From Rufibacter tibetensis (GTDB lineage Bacteria > Bacteroidota > Bacteroidia > Cytophagales > Hymenobacteraceae), in assembly GCF_001310085.1 (NCBI RefSeq), contig NZ_CP012643.1, forward strand, positions 713,001-777,000: DNA of 64,000 nucleotides, in the 5' to 3' direction. The notes below the pieces were generated by a model. That model saw nothing but the letters and a program-made list of their open reading frames with translations. It was not told the DNA's origin and made no database searches. Each line of letters begins with the position of its first letter. The stretch's first letter is position 1. Shown one piece after another: positions 45,063 through 55,649 of this stretch. Position numbers and translations under genes: made by a program.

Positions 45063-45882
45063 ATGCTTGTCCCTCCTTTCAACGCCCGCCCGCCCTTCTG
45101 TTCCGTCAGGGAGCGCAGGCAGAAATGGCTTTTCTGTTCCTTGGATTCGGGGAAAGTTGTAAATGGTCTCATAGGCAGCAACCGGTATGTCCTGTTCAAA
45201 GATACCAAAGAAGGCACTCTGTATTCAGTTTTCCGCAAGCTTGCAAAGCTAAAGCTGCAGAAACCCGAACCGTAAATCAATGAACTCGGTCAAGTGCAAG
45301 TGCTGGAACCATGCAAGGCTAAGGAGTTTCCATCTGCAGAAGGGGCATAAAATGCATCAATTTCACCCGCAACTACTGGTCATTTGTGACCCGCAAGTTC
45401 ACCCGCAAGGGACCACAAATTGCCTATAAAACTGATTGTGGACTGTTGTGAACCTTTGTGCAGGGCACAAGAAACCATAAATATTAAAAAATTGGTTACT
45501 GCCATATAAACTTTCCTGCGTAGTGTATTTAATGTGCTTTTTTGACCGTGATTTTAACCCAGAAACTATGGGGTCTGGCTATTTTTCCGGAGCAAAAGCA
45601 AAATTTTGAGTAATATTACGAGCTTAAACAGCGGCTTAACTTCCCTCGCCTTCTGCAAGTTCTCTCTTTTTGGTTTCTTTTACGCTGGTTATTTACGCCA
45701 GACTGCTACAAGAATCACCTTAGAAAGAACCCTGGAGAGGAAAGGCTCTGAACCTTAGGCGTTTTCAGTCGTTTTATGCAAAATCGGCGTAAAACGCTGC
45801 AGAGCTACTCAGCCGCGGCTAGTTTTCCTCTGCGAAATTAGCCCTATGAAACAGTTATTCAAATTAAATTACGCGTTGCGAA
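45063..45882. other. 820-bp region between accessory and core DNA
   Basis: No gene is supported. A plus-strand frame ending at 45275 overlaps the start of the FtsZ-like gene; its last 50 codons (…YVLFKDTKEGTLYSVFRKL…) look somewhat protein-like and may be a remnant. A cluster of ACCCGCAAG-like repeats lies at about 45365-45405. The right half should hold the promoter of the GH3-family gene at 45883. Base composition changes to that of the core chromosome near here. Confidence 0.4.
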
Positions 45883-48837
45883 ATGCTAAAGCGATATAGC
45901 CTGTGGCTACTGACGGTGGTGATGGGCGTCTGGTGGGGATTGTCGGGGTTTGGCCCTAAGGGCCGGGGCAATGTCACCGTTCAGGAGCAACGCTGGGTAG
46001 ACAGTGTGTATCAAACGCTTACACCTGACCAGCGGCTGGGCCAGCTCTTCATGGTGGCTGCCTACTCCAACAAAACACAAAGTCACGTACGCGAAATAGA
46101 AAACCTGATTACCCAGTATGGCATTGGCGGAGTCATGTTCATGCAGGGCGGACCGGTACGTCAGGCCAACCTGACCAACCAGTACCAAAGCATTTCAAAA
46201 GTCCCGCTTTTAGTAGCCATTGACGCAGAGTGGGGCTTGGACATGCGCCTGGACAGCAGCATGCACTTTGCCAAGCAAATGACCTTGGGAGCCCTGCCCG
46301 ATGATCATTACGTCTACCTTATGGGCCGTGAAATCGCGTTAAAATTAAAGCGATTGGGCATTCACGTGAATTTCTCCCCGGTGGTGGACGTGAACAGCAA
46401 CCCTAAAAACCCGGTGATCGGCAACCGTTCCTTCGGTGAAAGCAAAGAGCAAGTGACGGCCCGCAGCATCGCGTACATTAAAGGATTACAGGACCACGGC
46501 ATTATTGCGGTAGCCAAACATTTCCCAGGGCACGGCGATACCGATGCTGATTCCCATTTTTCTTTACCTGTGTTGTCGCATGACATGGCCCGCCTCACCG
46601 AGGTGGAGTTATATCCTTTCAAACGCTCTTTTGACGCCGGGGTAATGGGCGTGATGGTAGCACACCTGCACGTTCCTAAGCTGGATTCCATCGCGAACCG
46701 CGCCGCTACTTTATCGCCTTATTTGGTAAATGACCTGTTAAAAGGCCAGATGCGGTATGAGGGATTGGTGTTTACCGATGCTCTCAACATGAAAGGCGTG
46801 ACCCGTTACCACAAACCGGGTGAGGTAGATGCGCTGGCCCTGAAAGCCGGAAACGACGTGTTGCTGTTCTCTGAGGATGTGCCTAAAGCCATTACCAATA
46901 TTAAAAAGGCAATCGCGGACAGCACCATTAGTGAGCGCGAAATTGAGGTACGGGTACGCAAAATGCTACACGCAAAGTACTGGGCAGGCTTGAACCAGTA
47001 TGCCCCCATTGATGTGGCCAACCTCTCCCAGGATTTGAGCCGACCAGTGAGCCAGGTATTGCAGCAGCAGCTCTATGAGCAGGCGGTAACAGTAGTGGCC
47101 AACAAAGATGATTTACTGCCTTTCAGAGCACTGGATACGACCCAATTTGCCTCGGTTTCTGTAGGGGCAGGCCTGAAAAACGAACTTAACCAAACCTTAG
47201 ACAAATACGCCCCCTTCAAAAAGTTCGCAGTCACCAGCAGAATGGCACCCGATACGGTTTATGCCAGTATTATCAGGGAACTAGCCGGCACAAATGTGGT
47301 GGTGGTTTCTTTGCACAACCTAAACAACAACCCCAATAACAACTATAACCTGTCTGGTAACGCTTTAGGATTCATCAGGGCTTTGCAGCGTGACCCTACC
47401 AAAAAAGTAGTGGTGGTGGTGATGGGCAATGCGTACAGCCTCAAGAACTTTGAAGGCAGTGACTGGTTAGTCTGTGGCTACGAAGACAACGAAGTCACCC
47501 GTAAAGTCATTCCACAGGTGCTGTTTGGGGCGCTTCCGGCCAATGGCCGCCTGCCCGTTACTGCCTCTCCCAAATTCAAAGCTGGAGCCGGCATCTCCAC
47601 CCCTGCTTTGAGTCGTTTAAAATATTCAATACCCGAGAGCGTGGGCATGGACTCCCACATCTTAAAGCAGATTGACAACATCGCCTTAGAAGCCATTGCG
47701 TACGCCGCCACACCGGGCTGCCAGGTATTGGTAGTGAAAGACGGCACAGTGGTGATGGACAAAGCTTACGGGTATTACACCTATGACCGCATTCAACCAG
47801 TCACCGAGAAAACCATATATGACCTGGCTTCCATTACCAAGGTAGCTGCCACGCTGCAGGCCGTCATGTTCCTGAAAGACCAGGGCCGCCTGAAGCTGGA
47901 TGAAAAACTAGTGACCTATTTGCCTGAGCTGAAAGGCTCCAACAAAGCCAACCTGAGCGTGCGGGATGTGTTGTTGCACCAGGCTGGGTTAGTAGCTTAC
48001 ATCCCTTTCTGGACTAAAACCTTGAAGAACGGCAAACTGAACCCCATCTACTATGATAGTCTCCCGTCAGAGACATTCCGTAACATGGTAGTACCCGGCG
48101 TTTATAGCAACCAAAGACTGGAAGACTCAGTGTGGAAATGGATTGTAAAATCTGAATTGGTAGGAAAACGTTTGCCCACTGGCAAATTTGAATACCGCTA
48201 CTCAGACCTGGGGCTGCACATCATGAAACGGCTTTCTGAGCGGCTGTTGAACCAACCCTTACCAGATTTCCTGGAGCAAAACTTCTACGCCCCTCTGGGT
48301 GCTGCTACGCTTACTTTCAACCCCCTAGATAAATTCCTGAAAGAGCAGATTGCCCCTACGGCCCTTGGTTCTCAGTTTAAGGCAGGCGTTCCTCTGCAGG
48401 GAACGGTGCATGACGGCAACGCCGCAATGTTGGGCGGCAAGGCCGGTCACGCCGGATTGTTCTCCAACGCCAATGATTTAGCTATTTTGATGCAAATGGA
48501 CCTGCAAAATGGCAAATACGGCGGTCAGCAGTATTTTAAAGGTCCCGTTGTAACGGAGTTTTCTGAAAACGGCAGCAAAACCAGTCGCCGTGGAATTGGT
48601 TGGGACAAACCAGATCCGGAAGGCAACGGGCCTACCTCAGATTTGGCGCCTTTGAGCACCTTTGGTCATACTGGCTTCACGGGCACCGGCGCCTGGATAG
48701 ATCCAGAGAATAATATTATTTACATTTTCCTCTCTAATCGCGTCTATCCTGACTCTGAGAACGATAAGCTGCTGCAATACAACATCCGTACCCGGATTCA
48801 TGACGTAGTATATCAATCGTTAGCCCCGAAACTGTAA
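45883..48837 (+). CDS. glycoside hydrolase family 3 / serine beta-lactamase fusion
   Basis: At 984 aa it joins two enzymes. After a signal peptide (LWLLTVVMGVWWGLSGF) comes a GH3 domain of NagZ type: LFMVAAYSN, then the catalytic loop KHFPGHGDTDADSHF near residue 211, and VFTDALNMKGV near 293. A linking C-terminal GH3 domain follows (to about 590). The last 400 residues are a class C beta-lactamase/DD-peptidase-like domain with the SxxK motif DLASITKVA near 646, a Tyr motif in YRYSDLG near 770, and HTGFTGTG near 940. This fusion is common in Bacteroidota and is thought to act in peptidoglycan recycling outside the inner membrane. Confidence 0.88.
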   Translation: MLKRYSLWLLTVVMGVWWGLSGFGPKGRGNVTVQEQRWVDSVYQTLTPDQRLGQLFMVAAYSNKTQSHVREIENLITQYGIGGVMFMQGGPVRQANLTNQYQSISKVPLLVAIDAEWGLDMRLDSSMHFAKQMTLGALPDDHYVYLMGREIALKLKRLGIHVNFSPVVDVNSNPKNPVIGNRSFGESKEQVTARSIAYIKGLQDHGIIAVAKHFPGHGDTDADSHFSLPVLSHDMARLTEVELYPFKRSFDAGVMGVMVAHLHVPKLDSIANRAATLSPYLVNDLLKGQMRYEGLVFTDALNMKGVTRYHKPGEVDALALKAGNDVLLFSEDVPKAITNIKKAIADSTISEREIEVRVRKMLHAKYWAGLNQYAPIDVANLSQDLSRPVSQVLQQQLYEQAVTVVANKDDLLPFRALDTTQFASVSVGAGLKNELNQTLDKYAPFKKFAVTSRMAPDTVYASIIRELAGTNVVVVSLHNLNNNPNNNYNLSGNALGFIRALQRDPTKKVVVVVMGNAYSLKNFEGSDWLVCGYEDNEVTRKVIPQVLFGALPANGRLPVTASPKFKAGAGISTPALSRLKYSIPESVGMDSHILKQIDNIALEAIAYAATPGCQVLVVKDGTVVMDKAYGYYTYDRIQPVTEKTIYDLASITKVAATLQAVMFLKDQGRLKLDEKLVTYLPELKGSNKANLSVRDVLLHQAGLVAYIPFWTKTLKNGKLNPIYYDSLPSETFRNMVVPGVYSNQRLEDSVWKWIVKSELVGKRLPTGKFEYRYSDLGLHIMKRLSERLLNQPLPDFLEQNFYAPLGAATLTFNPLDKFLKEQIAPTALGSQFKAGVPLQGTVHDGNAAMLGGKAGHAGLFSNANDLAILMQMDLQNGKYGGQQYFKGPVVTEFSENGSKTSRRGIGWDKPDPEGNGPTSDLAPLSTFGHTGFTGTGAWIDPENNIIYIFLSNRVYPDSENDKLLQYNIRTRIHDVVYQSLAPKL

Positions 48838-48863
48838 CTTCGCGGTAAATCACAGACACGCGC

Positions 48864-50000
48864 ATGAAGATTGGAATTGTATGCTACCCAACATTTGGCG
48901 GTAGCGGTGTGGTTGCCACCGAATTAGGGAAGGCCCTGGCGCAGAAAGGGCATAAGGTGCATTTCATCACCTACAGCCAACCTGCGCGCTTGGACCATTT
49001 CAACGAGAACCTGTTCTACCACGAGGTTAACATCCCCAATTACCCGCTTTTCCAGTATCCGCCGTATGAACTGGCCTTGGCCAGCAAGATGGTAGACATT
49101 GTGCAGTTTGAGCACTTAGACGTGTTGCACGTGCACTATGCCATCCCGCATGCCTCGGCGGCGTTCATGGCCAAGCAGATCCTGCTCACTAAAGGCATCC
49201 AGATCCCGGTGATTACTACGCTACACGGCACAGACATCACGCTGGTGGGCAAAGACGCTTCCTATGAGCCGGTAGTGACGTTCAGTATCAACCAGTCAGA
49301 TGCAGTCACCTCGGTGTCTGAGGACCTGCGCAAGGAAACCTATGAGTACTTCCCTATTGAGAAGGAAATTGTAGTAATCCCCAATTTCATCAACTTGGAG
49401 CGTTTCCAGAAGCAACGCAAGGAGCACTTCAAGTCTGCCATTGCGCCGTCCGGCGAAAAACTACTGGTGCACACGTCTAACTTCAGGGCGGTGAAACGTA
49501 TTGGTGATGTCATCAAGATTTTCTCAAAGGTTAGGGAACAGGTACCCAGCAAGCTGCTATTGGTAGGTGACGGACCGGAACGCCCTAAAATGGAGAACTT
49601 GTGCCGTAAATTGGGCATCTGCTCAGATGTACGCTTTTTGGGCAAGCTGGAGGCCGTGGAAGAATTGCTTTCTATTGCCGATGTTTTCCTGATGCCTTCT
49701 GAAAAAGAAAGCTTCGGTTTGGCTGCATTGGAGGCGATGGCTTGCGAGGTTCCCGTTATTTCCTCCAATGCCGGGGGGTTGCCAGAGCTGAACGTGCACG
49801 GAGTAACCGGCTTTGTGAGCGACGTAGGCGACGTGAAAGACATGGTCAAAAACACCTTGTTCCTGCTGCAGGACGACCAGCTTCCTACCTTCAAAACCAA
49901 CGCCTTGGCCCGTGCCAAAGAGTTTGAGATAAGCAGAATCGTGCCTATGTACGAAGAAGTTTACCTTCAAGCCGCAGAGGCAGTACGCACGCAGGTATAA
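48864..50000 (+). CDS. bshA: N-acetyl-alpha-D-glucosaminyl L-malate synthase BshA
   Basis: This 378-aa GT4 glycosyltransferase starts MKIGIVCYPTFGGSGVVATE, the BshA signature. Further family features are the PLFQYPPYELALASKM segment near 55, HVHYAIPHASAA near 90, TTLHGTDITLVG near 115, and the EKESFGLAALEAM donor-site motif near 277 with NAGGLPEL. BshA transfers GlcNAc from UDP-GlcNAc to L-malate in the first step of bacillithiol synthesis. Length and motifs are complete. It follows the GH3 fusion by 26 bp on the same strand. bshB and bshC are not in the window. Confidence 0.93.
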   Translation: MKIGIVCYPTFGGSGVVATELGKALAQKGHKVHFITYSQPARLDHFNENLFYHEVNIPNYPLFQYPPYELALASKMVDIVQFEHLDVLHVHYAIPHASAAFMAKQILLTKGIQIPVITTLHGTDITLVGKDASYEPVVTFSINQSDAVTSVSEDLRKETYEYFPIEKEIVVIPNFINLERFQKQRKEHFKSAIAPSGEKLLVHTSNFRAVKRIGDVIKIFSKVREQVPSKLLLVGDGPERPKMENLCRKLGICSDVRFLGKLEAVEELLSIADVFLMPSEKESFGLAALEAMACEVPVISSNAGGLPELNVHGVTGFVSDVGDVKDMVKNTLFLLQDDQLPTFKTNALARAKEFEISRIVPMYEEVYLQAAEAVRTQV

Positions 50001-50105
50001 TCACGCTTTCTTTCCCTGATACTAAACAAAAAGCTATTTTGGGGTTGAAATCAGAATAACAACCCTAAAACCAAGCTTCCTTCCCGGTACTTAACGCAAG
50101 ATTCC

Positions 50106-50684
50106 ATGAGCATCGAAAAACCGCAGCACTCCCTAGAGAACCCCTGGACTACCCTTGAGTCTACTCCTATTTACAGCAATCCCTGGATAAGCGTACGCGA
50201 AGAGCAGGTGATTAACCCGGGCGGAGGCAGAGGCATTTACGGTGTGGTTTCCATGAAAAACAAAGCCATCGGCATTATTCCCATTGATGACGAGGGCAAT
50301 ACCTGGTTGGTAGGACAGTACCGGTACACAGTGAATGAATACTCCTGGGAGATCCCCATGGGTGGTGGACCGATTGGAATAGACCCGCTGGAATCTGCGA
50401 AACGTGAGTTGAAAGAAGAAACCGGTTTTACAGCCGCTGAGTGGACCAACATTGGCCGCATTCACACCTCCAACTCCGTGACCGATGAGGAAGGCTTTAT
50501 CTTTCTGGCGGAGGACCTGACCGCCGGTGAAACCGAGTTCGAGGAAACAGAAGACCTGAAGATCTGGAAGTTGCCCCTGCATGAGGCGGTGCGCATGGCC
50601 ATGGACAGCGAAATCACCGATGCCATCAGTATTGCCGGTTTACTTAAAGCCGAGAAGATCCTTTTAACGCGTAGACCTAAATAA
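50106..50684 (+). CDS. Nudix hydrolase, ADP-ribose pyrophosphatase type
   Basis: The 192-aa product has a Nudix box around residues 80-102: GGGPIGIDPLESAKREL continuing KEETGF. The first Glu of the consensus (GX5EX7REUXEEXGU) is replaced by Ile, but the metal-binding REUXEEXG core is intact. ITDAISIAGLLKAEK at the end matches ADP-ribose pyrophosphatase-like members. It likely cleaves ADP-ribose or a related nucleoside diphosphate derivative. It is a single gene with 105-bp and 133-bp gaps on either side. Confidence 0.85.
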   Translation: MSIEKPQHSLENPWTTLESTPIYSNPWISVREEQVINPGGGRGIYGVVSMKNKAIGIIPIDDEGNTWLVGQYRYTVNEYSWEIPMGGGPIGIDPLESAKRELKEETGFTAAEWTNIGRIHTSNSVTDEEGFIFLAEDLTAGETEFEETEDLKIWKLPLHEAVRMAMDSEITDAISIAGLLKAEKILLTRRPK

Positions 50685-50817
50685 ACGCGGGTAAGTGGCA
50701 CTAAGTCAACTCATGCCGCGTTGCCGTTTTAGAGCATCTTTTCTGGAAACAGGTTAAAAAGAGGTGGACGGTGCGCACGTGTGGTGCTTTTCTTAATAAT
50801 TCGTAATTTTGGGAAAG

Positions 50818-51612
50818 ATGAACAGGTTTAAAGGAATCGGCAAGAAGGCGTATTCAGTATGGTGTACTGCCTGGTTTGTATTACCGTTTCTCACCTCGTA
50901 CCCCCTGTTCAGGGTGCTGATCTCAAAGCCCAGCCGGTACAGGCACGCCCACATGCTTAACCGCCTTTGGTCTAAGTTTCAGTTGCGCATGTACCTGATG
51001 CCAGTGACGGTAAAAGGAGTGGAGCAGTTAGACCCAAACCAGAAATACGTTTTTGCCCCTAACCACAGCTCGTATATTGACATTCCCATGATCTTGGCGG
51101 CTGTGCCGGGGTTCCTTAACTTTGTAGGAAAGAAATCCCTGACCAAAGTGCCGTTATGGGGAAAAATCTACGACGCCCTGTACATTTCAGTGGACCGCGA
51201 CAGCCCAATCAGTAGTGCCAAAGCGTACATTGCCAGTAAACAAAGCCTAGAAGCTGGTCGAAGCGTAGTTATCTTCCCGGAAGGCAAGATTTCACCGGAA
51301 TCAGGAAGTAAATTATTGCCGTTTAAAGACGGTCCGTTTAAGCTGGCTATTGAAAAACAGGTTCCTATTGTACCTATCACCATGCCGTACAACCACCTGT
51401 TTTTACCAGATGTAAAGGGAAAGCTTATTATCCGGTATCATTCTTTGGAGATGATCATTCACCGCCCTATCTCCACCCAAGGTATGACTTTGAAGGATTT
51501 AGAATTCCTGAAAAGCCAAACCTTCAACATTATTCAAGAGACGTTAGACCAAAAGAATCATGAGCACGAACATAGAAACCCTACGACAGCTGGCGCACTT
51601 AGCCCGGCTTGA
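50818..51612 (+). CDS. plsC: 1-acyl-sn-glycerol-3-phosphate acyltransferase
   Basis: The protein has acyltransferase motif I NHSSYIDIPM near residue 79 (NHxxxxD), and motif III VVIFPEGKISPESG near 150 (FPEG). The hydrophobic start (CTAWFVLPFLTSYPLF) suggests membrane association. It acylates lysophosphatidic acid to phosphatidic acid. An in-frame TTG at 50809 precedes the ATG at 50818; the ATG is preferred. The 3' end overlaps gatC by 53 bp in another frame, so expression is coupled. Confidence 0.88.
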   Translation: MNRFKGIGKKAYSVWCTAWFVLPFLTSYPLFRVLISKPSRYRHAHMLNRLWSKFQLRMYLMPVTVKGVEQLDPNQKYVFAPNHSSYIDIPMILAAVPGFLNFVGKKSLTKVPLWGKIYDALYISVDRDSPISSAKAYIASKQSLEAGRSVVIFPEGKISPESGSKLLPFKDGPFKLAIEKQVPIVPITMPYNHLFLPDVKGKLIIRYHSLEMIIHRPISTQGMTLKDLEFLKSQTFNIIQETLDQKNHEHEHRNPTTAGALSPA

Positions 51613-51847
51613 ATTTGACGAAACCAAAGAGCAGGAGATGCTCAAAGACCTGAACAACATCCTGGATTGGGTAGACCAACTGCGCCAGCTGGATACCCAA
51701 AACGTAGAACCCCTGATCCATATTTCTGAGGAATTGAACGTAATGCGCGAAGATATCGCCCAGAACACGGTACGCCACGAAGACGCTTTGCGCCTGGCCC
51801 CGCGCAAAGACTCAGATTATTTCAGAGTTCCTAAAGTTCTGGAGTAA
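51560..51847 (+). CDS. gatC: Asp-tRNA(Asn)/Glu-tRNA(Gln) amidotransferase subunit C
   Basis: This 95-aa protein shows the GatC pattern: LRQLAHLARLEFDETKEQEM near residue 9, LNNILDWVDQLRQLDTQNVEP near 30-50, and the closing LRLAPRKDSDYFRVPKVLE. GatC stabilises the GatA/GatB complex that amidates misacylated tRNAs. gatA and gatB are not adjacent. The reading frame begins inside the end of plsC (53-bp overlap), an unusual amount but consistent with the motif starting immediately after the first Met. Confidence 0.92.
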   Translation: MSTNIETLRQLAHLARLEFDETKEQEMLKDLNNILDWVDQLRQLDTQNVEPLIHISEELNVMREDIAQNTVRHEDALRLAPRKDSDYFRVPKVLE

Positions 51848-51853
51848 GCCTGA

Positions 51854-54800
51854 ATGAAGCTTTTCCCTTTCTGGCCATTGGTGGAACCTGGCCGCCGTTT
51901 TCTGTACTTTCTTTTAGTTCTTTTGGTGCTGACAGCCGTGGCCTTTGGGGTTTACGGCTTTTTGCATGGCCAACAAACCGTTTTTCCGCTGGAGAAACAG
52001 GCGGAGTTGTTCCCTGCTGAAGCCCATCTGAACCCTTCGTCTCCCCTGCTCACGCCTATGCGCGTGGAAGTAAATGCTTATCTGGTGACAGAGCGCTACG
52101 TCATTGGCCCCATGCAGCTTCCGCTCTGGGCCACCTGGACCTACTTTGTGGGCTTGGCCGTAGCTCTTACCTTCTTCTGGACGCTGGCCAGCACCTTAAA
52201 ACGAATTCCGTATTACGCGGCCGTGTTGTTGGGCATGCTTTGGCTTTCCACGCTAAACCTGGATTTACTGGGCATTTTCTCAGAAACAAGCCGAATCTTG
52301 CTGTTGACTGCGCTGGGTACTTTAGGCGCAGGTAGTTTCCTGTTTCAGGCTTTCTGGACAAGGGTTTCTTTTTTGGGGCGTTTCCTGTTCTTCGGGCTAT
52401 TAATGCTGCTTTTGAGTTTAGCGCTGTTCCACTTCTCTCCCCTGCCAGGTCCGCTTACGGCCCTACACGTGGTCAACTACAGTACGCTGGCCAGCTTTGT
52501 GGCGTCGGTACTGTTCATGGTAGTGGTGGCGTATGAGAACCTGCACGGCTTACTATGGTTCAACACGCAGGCCCAGCAACCCCAGCGCAGGTTCGGGCTG
52601 GTGCAATTTGTGCTGATCAGTGTGCTGTACCTGGGCAACTTGTTGCTTTTGTACCTGCGCCAGACGGGCATGATTCAGTTTGACTTCACAGGTTTAGATG
52701 CCCTGCTGGTTTTCCTTTGCTCTACGTTAGTAGGACTTTGGGGACTGAAACAGCGGCAAGGACAATACACGCGCTTCTTTAGTTTTGAAACCGAGGCGGC
52801 ACCGTTGTACCTGGTATTGGCTCTACTTACATTCCTGAACCTGGGCTACGCCCTCATGCTGGCAAACGATCCTTTGGTACAAGCCTACCGGAATGCCGTC
52901 ATCCTCACCCATCTTGCCTACGGAGTAGCCTTCTTTATTTATGTGCTGGTGAACTTCGGTCCGCTGATCAAGCAGAAGCTGCGGGTATATAAAGTAGTCT
53001 ATGATCCGCGTCAATTGCCTTATTTTACGGTGTACCTCATGGGTACGGTATTGTTGGTGATTATGCTGGTCCGGAGCCAGTATGCTATGTATTTTCAGCA
53101 ACAGGCTGGATACTTCAACTACTTAGGCGATCTGTACCGTCAGACTGAAGAGAAACCTTTGTTAGCAGAGCAGTTCTACAACGAGGCCAGCATTCAGTCA
53201 CGCAACAACCTGCGTTCCAGCTTTTCTCTGGCCGACATGTACCACCAGGCCGGTAGCCGAACCCTGGAGATGCACCGCTTGCAGGAAGCCCTGGAACGGA
53301 GACCTTCGCCGGAAGGGTATCTACGTCTGGAGAATTTGTTCACTTCTTCTTCTGACCTTTTTGACCATATAAAGGTATTGCAGGAGGCTGTCAAAACTTT
53401 TCCCACCCATGCACCACTACTGAACAACCTTGGCCTATTGTATGGGACCACGGCCTTTTCAGACTCGGCAGGCTTTTATTTAGACGCGGCCTTGGCGCAG
53501 AGTGAAGAACCTGAGGTAATCCAGGCAAACCAATTAGCGTTTTTGGCCAGCCATAAATTTCCGCAGCAGGCTAAAGAATTCTCGCAGCGGTATCAGGAAG
53601 GTACTTATGGTCCTTTGGTTACAAACCGGATGGCCATTTCTCTGGCGTTAGGGGCTCCTAAACCGCAGAACATTCCGCCTTTGCCGCAGGACAGCAGCCT
53701 CACTACGCAAACCTTCGCCAGTTTCTATAACCGCCAGCTTTTCCCGGGTAACCCGAAGGACAGCACCACTACCTTTGCTACCCTGAACACCTTGCTTCGG
53801 CAGGAGGAAAACCAGCCTTTCCTGGATGATTTGACTTTAATTAAAGCTTTGCAGCTTCATCAGGGCAGTCATTCCCTGCCAAAACCCGCACAGGCGAAAG
53901 CCACTTTAGAGTTCCTGGCTACCAACAGCGGAGGAGCCGCGGGCTATTACTTTGACATTCTGGGACAATGGATGATGCAGGGCAAACTATACCCACTTGC
54001 GGCAGAGTATTTCCAAAAAGCCCGGCAGGCGGGCTACCGTGATGCGCACTTGCACGCAGTGGTGGCCAATGCTTTGGCGGGTAATTATGGAGAGGCAACC
54101 CAGATTGCTTTAGGCGCTTCTGACTTCCCCGATCCCGCCCAACGGAAAGCGGCTACCCAATTGGCTATTGTCACGCAGATGTCTCCTGAGCAGGCTGTCA
54201 ATGCCCCAGATTCTTTAAAGGTTCAGTTTCTGCAATTAAAGGCCGCTACCCTGCCATTGGACCAATTGGAAAATGTGGCGAATGGCATCACCACCCAAGC
54301 CTTGGCACCCGTCGCTGCATTGTCTTTGGTGGAACGGTACATACAGGAAGGAAACGCCACCACAGCGGGTAATCTGTTGCGCCTGCATTTTCCGGCTAGT
54401 TTTCCTAAAAACAGCCTTAAATCACAAGCCAATCTACTGCAAGCTGAATTGTGGTGGAGAACCGGGCAAGTACAGGAACTGAGCACTCAATTACCTAGCC
54501 TGTATTTTACGCCACAAGATGCCGGGGCTAAGCTTTACTACCAGGCTTTGGTGGCCCAGCGTAATAAAAACCCGAAAGCAGCGACTAATCTATTCAACCA
54601 GCTCCTGCAACGGGCACCATGGTTTGAAGCGGGGCACTTGGCTGCCGCCGATTTCTTCATCAGCCAGAAGCAACCTATGCGGGCGTATAACTTGCTTTTA
54701 GAAGCCATCGGGTACAACCCGTCTTCGGTGGTGCTACGCAAAGCCTACGTGAATGTGGCCCTGGATCAGGGGCTTCGGGAGTATGCCCTGCAGGGATTAG

Positions 54801-54904
54801 AACAGCTGGAGCCTTTGGTAAGTCCTCAGGAATACCTTACTTTTAGAAAAGAAATAGAGCCCAAATTGCAGGCCAGCGAAGCGCTTCTGCAGGAATGGCA
54901 ATAA
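51854..54904 (+). CDS. large membrane protein with TPR-like C-terminal half
   Basis: The 1016-aa product has about ten hydrophobic segments in its first 400 residues (for example [20 protein letters not shown] at 17, LLILGTL-type helices, and [13 protein letters not shown] near 395). Residues from about 425 on are helical, tetratricopeptide-like repeats: [36 protein letters not shown] and [19 protein letters not shown] are typical units. This layout of membrane region plus periplasmic or cytoplasmic TPR solenoid suggests a scaffold. It sits between gatC and the ABC ATPase gene with 6-bp and 10-bp gaps. Function unknown; common in Cytophagales. Confidence 0.75.
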   Translation: MKLFPFWPLVEPGRRFLYFLLVLLVLTAVAFGVYGFLHGQQTVFPLEKQAELFPAEAHLNPSSPLLTPMRVEVNAYLVTERYVIGPMQLPLWATWTYFVGLAVALTFFWTLASTLKRIPYYAAVLLGMLWLSTLNLDLLGIFSETSRILLLTALGTLGAGSFLFQAFWTRVSFLGRFLFFGLLMLLLSLALFHFSPLPGPLTALHVVNYSTLASFVASVLFMVVVAYENLHGLLWFNTQAQQPQRRFGLVQFVLISVLYLGNLLLLYLRQTGMIQFDFTGLDALLVFLCSTLVGLWGLKQRQGQYTRFFSFETEAAPLYLVLALLTFLNLGYALMLANDPLVQAYRNAVILTHLAYGVAFFIYVLVNFGPLIKQKLRVYKVVYDPRQLPYFTVYLMGTVLLVIMLVRSQYAMYFQQQAGYFNYLGDLYRQTEEKPLLAEQFYNEASIQSRNNLRSSFSLADMYHQAGSRTLEMHRLQEALERRPSPEGYLRLENLFTSSSDLFDHIKVLQEAVKTFPTHAPLLNNLGLLYGTTAFSDSAGFYLDAALAQSEEPEVIQANQLAFLASHKFPQQAKEFSQRYQEGTYGPLVTNRMAISLALGAPKPQNIPPLPQDSSLTTQTFASFYNRQLFPGNPKDSTTTFATLNTLLRQEENQPFLDDLTLIKALQLHQGSHSLPKPAQAKATLEFLATNSGGAAGYYFDILGQWMMQGKLYPLAAEYFQKARQAGYRDAHLHAVVANALAGNYGEATQIALGASDFPDPAQRKAATQLAIVTQMSPEQAVNAPDSLKVQFLQLKAATLPLDQLENVANGITTQALAPVAALSLVERYIQEGNATTAGNLLRLHFPASFPKNSLKSQANLLQAELWWRTGQVQELSTQLPSLYFTPQDAGAKLYYQALVAQRNKNPKAATNLFNQLLQRAPWFEAGHLAAADFFISQKQPMRAYNLLLEAIGYNPSSVVLRKAYVNVALDQGLREYALQGLEQLEPLVSPQEYLTFRKEIEPKLQASEALLQEWQ

Positions 54905-54914
54905 AACTAGCCGT

Positions 54915-55649
54915 ATGAGCACTATCATCAAAACCGAGAATATCTCTAAGATGTACCAGATGGGGAATGAAACCATTCACGCCCTGAGGTCTATTTCCAT
55001 TGAGATAAAGAAAGGTGAATATGTGGCGTTCATGGGTCCGTCCGGTTCCGGCAAATCCACGCTCATGAACATTGTGGGTTGTTTGGATACTCCTACCTCG
55101 GGCACCTATATCCTGAATGGAAACGACGTCAGCAACATGGTGGACAATGAGCTGGCCACAGTCCGTAACAAAGAAATTGGCTTCGTGTTTCAGACGTTCA
55201 ACCTGCTTCCCCGTTCTTCTTCGTTAGACAACGTGGCCTTGCCTTTGATTTACGCGGGCTATGGTAAAACAGAAAGAAATGAGCGGGCCATGGAAGCGTT
55301 GAACAGCGTAGGCCTTGGCTCACGGGCCCAACACAAACCCAACGAGCTTTCGGGTGGTCAGCGCCAACGCGTGGCCATCGCCCGCGCCCTGGTGAATGAT
55401 CCAAGTATTATCTTAGCCGATGAGCCTACTGGTAACCTGGACACCAAAACCTCCTACGAGATCATGGGTTTGTTTGAGGCCCTCCACGCCAAAGGCAACA
55501 CCATTATTATGGTAACCCACGAAGATGACATCGCCCATTACGCCCACCGCATTGTGCGCCTGCGCGATGGTTTGATAGAGTCTGATGAATTGAACCAGAA
55601 CATCACGGTTCCAGCCATGAAGGCGGCCGCATTGAATACCCCTGAATGA
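54915..55649 (+). CDS. ABC transporter ATP-binding protein, LolD/MacB type
   Basis: This 244-aa ATPase has Walker [13 protein letters not shown] near residue 42, the Q-loop [10 protein letters not shown] near 92, the signature [15 protein letters not shown] near 144, Walker [13 protein letters not shown] near 164 and the H-loop VTHEDD near 201. The sequence is typical of the LolD/MacB/FtsE-like group that serves MacB-fold permeases in lipoprotein export or efflux. No permease gene is adjacent; it may work with one elsewhere. Its stop overlaps the start of the adenosyltransferase gene (ATGA). Confidence 0.9.
   Translation: MSTIIKTENISKMYQMGNETIHALRSISIEIKKGEYVAFMGPSGSGKSTLMNIVGCLDTPTSGTYILNGNDVSNMVDNELATVRNKEIGFVFQTFNLLPRSSSLDNVALPLIYAGYGKTERNERAMEALNSVGLGSRAQHKPNELSGGQRQRVAIARALVNDPSIILADEPTGNLDTKTSYEIMGLFEALHAKGNTIIMVTHEDDIAHYAHRIVRLRDGLIESDELNQNITVPAMKAAALNTPE

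Noticed and set aside
45003..45275. Plus-strand frame of 90 codons overlapping the FtsZ-like start
   Set aside because: The last 50 residues look mildly protein-like, but the frame overlaps a well-supported gene antisense and I recognise nothing in it; noted only as a possible remnant.
45360..45410. Cluster of ACCCGCAAG-like short repeats, considered as a CRISPR or iteron array
   Set aside because: Only three imperfect copies at irregular spacing within 50 bp; no array structure and no replication gene nearby.
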